DNA from: Magnolia sinica | Taxonomy: Eukaryota; Streptophyta; Magnoliopsida; Magnoliales; Magnoliaceae | DNA length: 64,000 nucleotides | Direction of reading: 5' to 3' | NCBI RefSeq assembly: GCF_029962835.1 | Contig: NC_080583.1 | Location: 62,001-126,000 of the forward strand | Part shown: piece by piece, positions 57,690-64,000 of the stretch | Position numbering within the stretch: position 1 is the first letter of the stretch | Layout of the letters: every line of letters starts with the position of its first letter | Notes under the pieces: generated by a model | The model's input: the letters and a program-made list of their open reading frames with translations, nothing else | Database searches by the model: none | Told to the model about the DNA's origin: nothing | Program-made: the position numbers and the translations under genes

Positions 57690-58700
57690 GACACCATGAC
57701 AACTCGGCATGTATGTAAGGATCGATGTATGTTTACCTCTTATTACGCGAAATGAGATGAGTAAACAAGTGTTCATGGGAAATGCTCGATCATCTCCAGT
57801 TGTTGAAAAAGGAAATGTTATTTTAAAGCTCACATCGGGAAAGACTTTAATGCTAAAGAATTTGTTGCATGTGTCTGACATTTGTCGCAACTTAGTCTCT
57901 GGTTAGCTCATCAAAAAGACTGATGTTAAACTAGTATTTGATTCTAATAAGCTTATAGTGACCAAGAATGGAACCTTCGTTGAGCAGGGTTACTACAGTG
58001 ATGGTTTGTTCGTTGTAAACATTTCTTATGATAATAATAAGATGTCATTTAGTTCTGCTTATCTTGTTAAATATCTTTCATTATGTCATAGTAGATTAGG
58101 ACACATGAACGTAGAATCTTTGAAAAGAATGTAACGAATAGGATTACTGCCTGACATATTAGTCGATAATTTCAAAAAATGTGAAACTTGTATAGAATCT
58201 AAGTTTGTTAGAAAATTATTTAAATTTATTAGTAGAAGTTCTAAGTTATTAGAATTAATACATAGTTACTTAGGTGATTTTATAAATCATATGTTTAGAG
58301 GAGGCAAAAGGAACTATATAACATCCGTAGACGATTGTTTTAGATATACCTTCTGAAGAATTCTGAAGAATAAAAATGAAGCTTTAGAGTTCTCATAAAG
58401 TATAAAGCAGAAGTTGAAAACCAACTTAGCAGGAACATTAGAAGACTTGGATAAGATGAGGATGAGAGCATAATTCTTTCCAGTTTAGAAAACTCTGTGA
58501 AAAGAATGAAGTAGTACATGAAACTATCGTTCCTTATACATCAGAACAAAATGAAATAGTTGAACGCAAGAATAGAACATTGAAAGAAATAATTAATGCT
58601 ATATTAAATCATTTTGATTTACCTTTTAATATGTGGGGAGAAACCATACTACCTATGTGTTATATATAAATTATGATAGCTCATAAGAAAACCAGTAAAA
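57690..58700 (+). pseudogene. copia protease end, pre-integrase and integrase remnants
   Basis: 57709-57906 reads '[20 protein letters not shown]' and '[17 protein letters not shown]', the protease to pre-integrase region. 57960-58135 has 'LCHSRLGHMNVESLKRM', the GAG-pre-integrase motif. 58180-58700 has 'CETCIESKF' and, in broken frames, 'VPYTSEQN'-like and 'ERKNRTLKE' integrase blocks. Internal deletions are evident near 58350-58470. Confidence 0.75.
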
Positions 58701-58899
58701 CACCATATGAATTGTTGAAAAATTACACCCCTAGTTATCAACACTTTAAAGTGTGGGGGTCTAGCTAAAGTAGGGTTACTTAAAATCAATAAAATGAAAC
58801 TAGGTCATAAGACAAGTGATTGTGTGTTTATAAGATATACATAAAACAATGCAACATATAGGTTCCTGGTTTTGAAATCAAAGAATAATCTTGTAGATT

Positions 58900-60780
58900 C
58901 AAACATTATTATAAAAGCTAGAGATACATAATTTCTAAAAAAATGTCTTTCCTATAAAGATTAGATTCGTGAAAATAAAAGAAATTAGTGGGTCTAATGT
59001 TACTTCAATTAGTAGAAGCATATATGTAAATAGTGAAATAGAACTAGAATCTAAAAGGAGCACGAGAGCTCGAAAGAAAACCAACTTAGAAGATGAGTTT
59101 TTCACTTTCTTGGTAGAAGATGATCCTAAGACCTATTCAAAAGTCATTAGCTCTCCTGATACTTCTTTTTAGAGAGAAGTTATAAATGATGAATTAGAAT
59201 CGATTATATCAAACAACACTTGGAAACTCATATACCTTCCTCCTTGGAACAAGCTTATAGGGTGTGAGTGTTAAAAAAAAGTTAAACCATATGAATACAT
59301 AAATAAGTTTAAAGATACATTAGTCATAAAAGGCCTCAAACAAAAAAAATGATATGATTACTTTGATTCTTATTCACTTGTAACCATAATTATAACGATC
59401 AGGGTATTTGTTGCAATAATATATATGTATAGGCTAGTAGTACATCAAATGGATGTTAAAATATTATTTCTAACTTGAAAGTTAAAAAGAAGAAATCTAT
59501 ATGGAGCAGCATAAATGTTATATAATTATAAAAAAGTGAGTGTTAGAGATATGTTTATAGAGTGTAAGTGAGTGTAGGTGAGTATTTTAAAAAAAAAAAA
59601 AAAACAAAAAAACAAAAACAAAACTTAAACCAGATGAGTATATAGAGAAGTTTAAAGGTAGATTAGTCGTAAGATGCTTCAAACAAAAAAAATGATATGA
59701 TTACTATGATACCCATTTACATGTAAGTATAATTATAACGATCAAGGTATTAGTTGCAATAAAATCTATGTACAGGCTTGCAGTACATCAAATGGATGTT
59801 AAAACAGTGTTTCTAACTTGAGAAATAAAAAGAAAAAAATCTACATGGAGCAACATGAAGGTTATATAATTCCAAGAAAAGAAAACAAACTATGTAGGTA
59901 ATCAAGTCCTTGTACAGTTTAAAACAAGCTCTTAAGTAATGGAATGAAAAATTTCACAATGTTTTAAAGTCAAATGGATATCTAGTAAATAATATAAATA
60001 AATGTATATATTGCAAATTTTCTAGTAATATTGGTATTATTATATGATTATATATATATATATATATATGATATATCTTTGAAACTAATGTTAAGTTAGT
60101 CAATTCGACTAAGAAAATCATGTCTTCTAACTTTAATATGAAAGATTTAGTAGAAACAAGTATGATATTATGTATTCAAGTAATCAGAAAATATGATAGC
60201 ATTATTCTGTCTCAATCTCATTACGTGGATAAAATATTAAAAAGATTTGATCACTTTGACATTTTACTTGTTAATACACATTATGATAATATTATACATC
60301 TCAAGAATAATATATGAAGTAGGGTATCTCGTCTTAAATATTCTCAAGTAATTAGTAGCCTAATGTATCTAATCAACCGTACTAGACCTAATATTGCATT
60401 TGCATTAGATAGATTAAGTAGATATACAATTGTAGATATGATTATTAGAATGCATTGAATAGAATATTAAAATGCTTGAAAGTTTCGGTTACATATGGAA
60501 TTTGTTATACAAGTTATCTTCCTGTGTTAGAAGGATGCAGTGATGTCAATTGGATCACTGATTTACATGAAACAAAAGCCACAAGTACATATGTTTTCAC
60601 CATTGGAAGAGGTGCAATATCTTGGAAGTCTACTAAACAGGCTTGCATTGCTCGGTAGACTATGGAATCCGAGTTTGTCACCCTAGAAAATGCAGGATTA
60701 GAAGTTGAATGCCTTAGAAATTTGTTAACAGATATACCTTTGTGGCTAAAACATGTATAAACATGTATCTGTTATATCTA
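58900..60780 (+). pseudogene. copia reverse transcriptase and RNase H remnants
   Basis: 58969-59172 is the linker before RT ('SKRSTRARKKTNLEDEF'). 59190-59880 covers the N-terminal RT twice because of a 343-bp tandem duplication ('VVHQMDVK' and its copy). 60120-60317 is 'SQSHYVDKILKRFDHFD'. 60340-60660 has 'SSLMYLINRTRPNIAFALDR' and 'GCSDVNWITDL', the RNase H part. The position of the catalytic YVDD is occupied by a TA repeat (60045-60070). Confidence 0.75.
59210..59890. repeat. 343-bp tandem duplication inside copia RT
   Basis: GATATGATTACT at 59351 and 59694, and TACATCAAATGGATGTT at 59441 and 59784, are spaced 343 bp apart. The surrounding ~300 bp aligns. The copies are diverged, so the duplication is not recent. 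Confidence 0.8.
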
Positions 60781-61019
60781 TTCACTGTGATTGTTAGGCA
60801 GATATTCCAATGGCCAAGAGAAAAATATATAATAATAAAAGTTCATCGATTTAAAAATATAAAAAAGACTTGTGTAGTTTTATCTTTTTAACTTCTTTGT
60901 TTACGAGTGTTGCTTGTCCTATATTGGATAAGAAAATGACTAGAAAAGTCTTTATTTAATAACTTGGTCTAGATATTCGTAATATAAATTGTGAAAGTCT
61001 TTGAGAACATCTTTGCACG

Positions 61020-62150
61020 TGTGTCATGTTGTACCCTATTTTTAGCTATTCTGAAAAAATTCAATAAAAAGACGATATGTGGCACTGCACGAGAGATGGT
61101 AGATGGATGAAAATATATTCAAGATACTTTGAGCGTTTTTTTACAAAATTATATCTGGCATAAATCCAGTGCTACACGTCATTAGATGGTCGACGAAGTA
61201 ATGCAACCGAGTTATCTAAAATTTAACGAGGGGAGAGAAAAACATAGTCGAGTAGTCCAACATATGATAGACAATCAAGAGACAAAACCTGAGCGACAGA
61301 AGATGAACAGTCATGAAAAGGAAACATAACAAGAGAAGGATCTAGAGAGAGGCACTTCAACTATTGTAACAACTGGAGTAATGAAATAAGCATCTAAAAT
61401 AATAAGCTGCAACAAAACTTAATAAATAGTAGAGGAAATCCACAAAATAAGAATCATTTACAAATCCAACACACAATAAAATCAAAACAAATCTATTAAT
61501 CATCTACAAATCCAGCACACAATCAAATCAAAACAAATCTATCTTTTATCTCAGCTTATCCTGTGAGTAGCGATAATCCAGTAGCGGTAATTCTTAACAA
61601 TAGTTTTAAGTTATAATCTAAATCTACGCTCATACGTTAGATTCGTCATTTATCCAATATTACTGAATTCTTTCAAGAGATGCATTCTTGCAGTTGCTCC
61701 TAGTGACCGATTGTGAGTTTTTCCTTTTGTTTGATTGCGCTAGTATTCTAAAAAGTCATTTTCTTGTGGAAGGCAAAGCACAACCCATCTTCGGAGGAAG
61801 AACCACATCATCTAATTATCGCCTGATCATTACAAAATTCTGCAAGTGCCTAAGTAGGCGACCGATCTTCTCAGATTCTGATCATATACATTCATATTGG
61901 ACGTATTTGGTTATTTCGGCGCTTGGGGTCAAAGTTGATCAGTTTGGATCAAGTCGCTTTATTGATTATGGTACACTCGCACACGCTACACATGACAAAA
62001 AACAAATCGAACACCAATAATTTTATCACACCCTGTGGGACTAAAAAAAACTACTTGAATGTCATTAATATTCATTTTGCACCGGCCGTATAAAAAGAAA
62101 GATTTTAGCACGCCTGGTGGGACTCAATTATGAAGTATACTTATTGGTGC
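61020..62150. other. Intergenic sequence, no recognised gene
   Basis: The 110-aa open stretch at 61688-62020 matches no family I know. A short direct repeat 'AATCATTTACAAATCCAACACACAAT' / 'AATCATCTACAAATCCAGCACACAAT' lies near 61450-61525. Confidence 0.4.
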
Positions 62151-62167
62151 AATAATTTCTTAAAATC

Positions 62168-63110
62168 ATGAGTCGAAGAGGTGGTTGTAATACTTCAACA
62201 GCCGCCACTAATGATGTTATGGTCAATGAGCCTCTTGCTTAAGAGGAAGAGTTGCTAGTTCAACAGGTGCTCGAGTAAGTAAGTCAACCACCTAGTTTGG
62301 CACTTATTCTACCAAAACCGAATACACCATCAACATTTCAAGTTGAACATCATGAGATTATGTTAGCCGAGATAGTTGATGTGCAAAGAGGAATTTAACG
62401 CATTGCAAAAATGTTGCAAGTTCAGGCTGAGTAGTCATGGGCTCAGACTGAAGCATTTAATAGATTGATGGTTGGTCATACCAAGAGCATGAATCAGTTG
62501 GTGGCTTTATTTGCCAAAAGAACACTCATTGCACCTCAGTAACAGGTTGATACAGTTCTGTTGGAAATTTGGTACTTGTACCAACAATCCAACCAATGCC
62601 ATTAATGTTTCCTTTATGGCGAAATAAGCCACCTATTTATGTCCCTGTTTCAGTGCAGGACATATGAAATTCACCACCACCTATAGATTTCAGACATCCT
62701 AAACAAGTTCCTGTACAAGACGTGTGAAATTTACCATCGCCAATAGATTTCAAGTGCCCTAAACGTGAGAATATGAACTTAATTCCTAAGGCCAGGAATC
62801 AATGGATACTTGGGGAGCAATATTTGCCCAATAATCAACCTTATCATGAGGAGCAATATCAGGTTGGTCCTAAATCATAGCTAGTTGTTGCACAACAATA
62901 TTGAGATCGTAATCAAATTGTTTAAATGGTTTAGAGAGTAACAAACCAAATTCTCAACCGAACTATTATTCTAGTTTATCATAGACCTTATCATAACTAA
63001 ATTCACAAGTCTTATCCTATTTAGATCGACCAACAATATCCATTGTCGAGGAATTATCGACTAAACTCTACCCTATTTCCAGGTGATACTGGTTAATTGA
63101 CCATAAAAAA
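62168..63110 (+). pseudogene. Possible decayed gypsy gag region
   Basis: From ATG 62168 ('MSRRGGCNTSTAATNDVMVN') the frame reads on with many stops through 'WAQTEAFNRLMVGHTKSMNQ' and Pro/Gln/Tyr-rich text, a composition like the gag of large gypsy elements. 62640-62770 holds two imperfect ~60-bp repeats ('CCTGT.TCAG.GCAGGACATATGAAATTCACC', 'CCTGTACAAGACGTGTGAAATTTACC'). The preceding 'CGCCTGGTGGGACTC' (62111) may be a primer-site remnant. The assignment is tentative. Confidence 0.3.
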
Positions 63111-63179
63111 ATAAATGTTATTTTACCATATAGTGTGAGGAATTAGCCAACAATAATCACTATAAATTATAATTGTTCA

Positions 63180-63701
63180 GCCATTTTCTAACTGGGGGTA
63201 GCCTTTACATGATGGTCAGACTCATGAGCCGCATAGAAAATGGAATGTATTAGCCGATCAACTCTAAAAAGTTGAAACTGTAGTGAGAAAAGTATAGCAT
63301 GGATATTCGTGCAAGGAAAGTTTGATACATCCATAAATTATAGCCCTTTTCCATATGTCACCATGTTGTGCTTCAATACGAGTGTACCATTTTTCCCAAC
63401 CGTTCATCAATTTTGCCCATGATCTCGGAGATTTAAAATCATTGGAAGGATCCATGAAATGATTGGATTGAATAAGCAAAAATTCATCAGGGCACTTTGA
63501 GAAACATGGCTCAATCTCATGAAGTTGTTCGTGAGTAACCGCATGACGAAAGGCTGGACCGAGTATCAACAAAGCCTTATTCAATTAGATAGGAGTATTA
63601 AAAAGAAGGTCATTGACCACTCTTGAAGAAAGAACACCAAAATATTTAATAAACGATTTTAGGTGCAAAACTAAAATGGAAGTGAATGAAGATGCATCCA
63701 T
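63180..63701 (-). pseudogene. Plant mobile domain-like gene fragment, broken
   Basis: From ATG at 63699-63701 the minus strand is open to TAG at 63264-63266 (146 codons) except for one TAA at 63585-63587. Blocks such as 'IEPCFSKCPDEFLLIQSNHF', 'SWAKLMNGWEKWYTRIEAQH' and 'GDIWKRAIIYGCIKLSLHEY' match, from memory, the N-terminal part of plant mobile domain (aminotransferase-like, MAIL1/MAIN-related) proteins, a family also carried by some transposons. After 63264 the likeness continues weakly ('SANTFHFL') to about 63180. The domain is truncated, so this is a pseudogene or TE passenger. Confidence 0.6.
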
Positions 63702-63704
63702 GAC

Positions 63705-63805
63705 AATCGACAGACAACTGGAGAGAGAGTTTCGACACGAGAGAAAAAAAGCAAATGGTGAAGAGAGGTAAACACCAACTTAGAGTTGTGTTTATATATC
63801 AGTTG
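63705..63805 (-). promoter_or_regulatory. TATA-containing upstream region of the mobile domain-like fragment
   Basis: On the minus strand, GATATATAAACAC lies at about 63788-63800, roughly 90 bp before the ATG, followed by a CT-rich leader (TTTTTTTCTCTCGTG, CTCTCTCTCC). This is a plausible core promoter left with the fragment. Confidence 0.4.
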
Positions 63806-64000
63806 AGATATGTGCACATTAATGAGATGGTAATCATGACTCCTCATACAATATGATTTTAGATAATGTGTCATATGGACAACGTATAAGGAAGCGACAA
63901 AGAATATCTTTTGGTTCAGCCTCAGTCACGTAAGATCAATGAGGAGACAAGTGGACCAACGACCGATTGCATTAATTGCATTGGGCAATGATACAATGTC

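Larger units (their letters stand above)
55940..61020 (+). mobile_element. Decayed Ty1/copia element
   Basis: Copia gag, zinc knuckles, protease remnant, integrase, reverse transcriptase and RNase H pieces occur in the usual copia order (57.0-60.9 kb), interrupted by many stops and frameshifts. Flanking segments 'CTTGTCCCACGTTGGA' (about 55958) and 'CTTGTCCTATATTGGA' (about 60920) are probably the diverged LTRs; exact LTR borders and target duplication could not be set. It is much older than the gypsy copies. It lies downstream of the receptor gene, not in an intron. Confidence 0.75.

Noticed and set aside
61688..62020. 110-aa ORF as a host gene
   Set aside because: No recognisable domain, intron or promoter signal, and it is surrounded by decayed retroelement sequence.

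Overview
The window is nuclear DNA from a flowering plant. It has one large intron-rich host gene, plant Ty3/gypsy, Ty1/copia, LINE, SINE and hAT-like elements, and a satellite-like array. A fold-back repeat rich in GGGCCCACC / GTGGACCACACC motifs recurs throughout. From memory it resembles repeats of woody magnoliid genomes, but I could not check this, so the lineage is a weak guess.

Layout. 1-3041: degenerate tandem array of about 376 bp units, each a dimer of two related ~188 bp halves, running off the left edge. 3042-8170: gene-free flank with fold-back repeat pieces. 8583-54582 (+): a single leucine-rich-repeat receptor-like (pseudo)kinase gene of the Arabidopsis At2g16250 type, in four exons (8583-10567, 38328-38456, 44118-44140, 53981-54582). 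The third is a 23-nt microexon. The reading frame closes exactly across all three junctions and predicts 912 aa. The 5' leader carries three short upstream ORFs and a run of six ATG codons at the start.

The 43.3 kb of introns is mostly transposable elements. Intron 1 (27.8 kb) has two hAT-like elements sharing one 8-bp target site; an antisense gypsy element (15153-22319) carrying a third hAT-like element; LINE 3' ends, one split by a solo LTR; a near-complete sense-oriented chromodomain gypsy element (28531-35197) with three nonsense codons; and a probable non-autonomous copia-like element ending 97 bp before exon 2. Intron 2 has LINE fragments, one with a clear target-site duplication, and a tRNA-derived SINE. 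Intron 3 has an antisense LINE split by another antisense gypsy element (44479-50537).

Downstream of the gene, 55.9-61 kb is a decayed Ty1/copia element. 62.1-63.1 kb may be a decayed gag region. 63.2-63.7 kb (-) is a broken gene fragment that looks like the plant mobile domain family. No tRNA or rRNA gene, CRISPR array or bacterial feature was found. The main points of interest are the receptor gene (degraded kinase motifs, microexon, TE-packed introns) and the layered history of the TE insertions.
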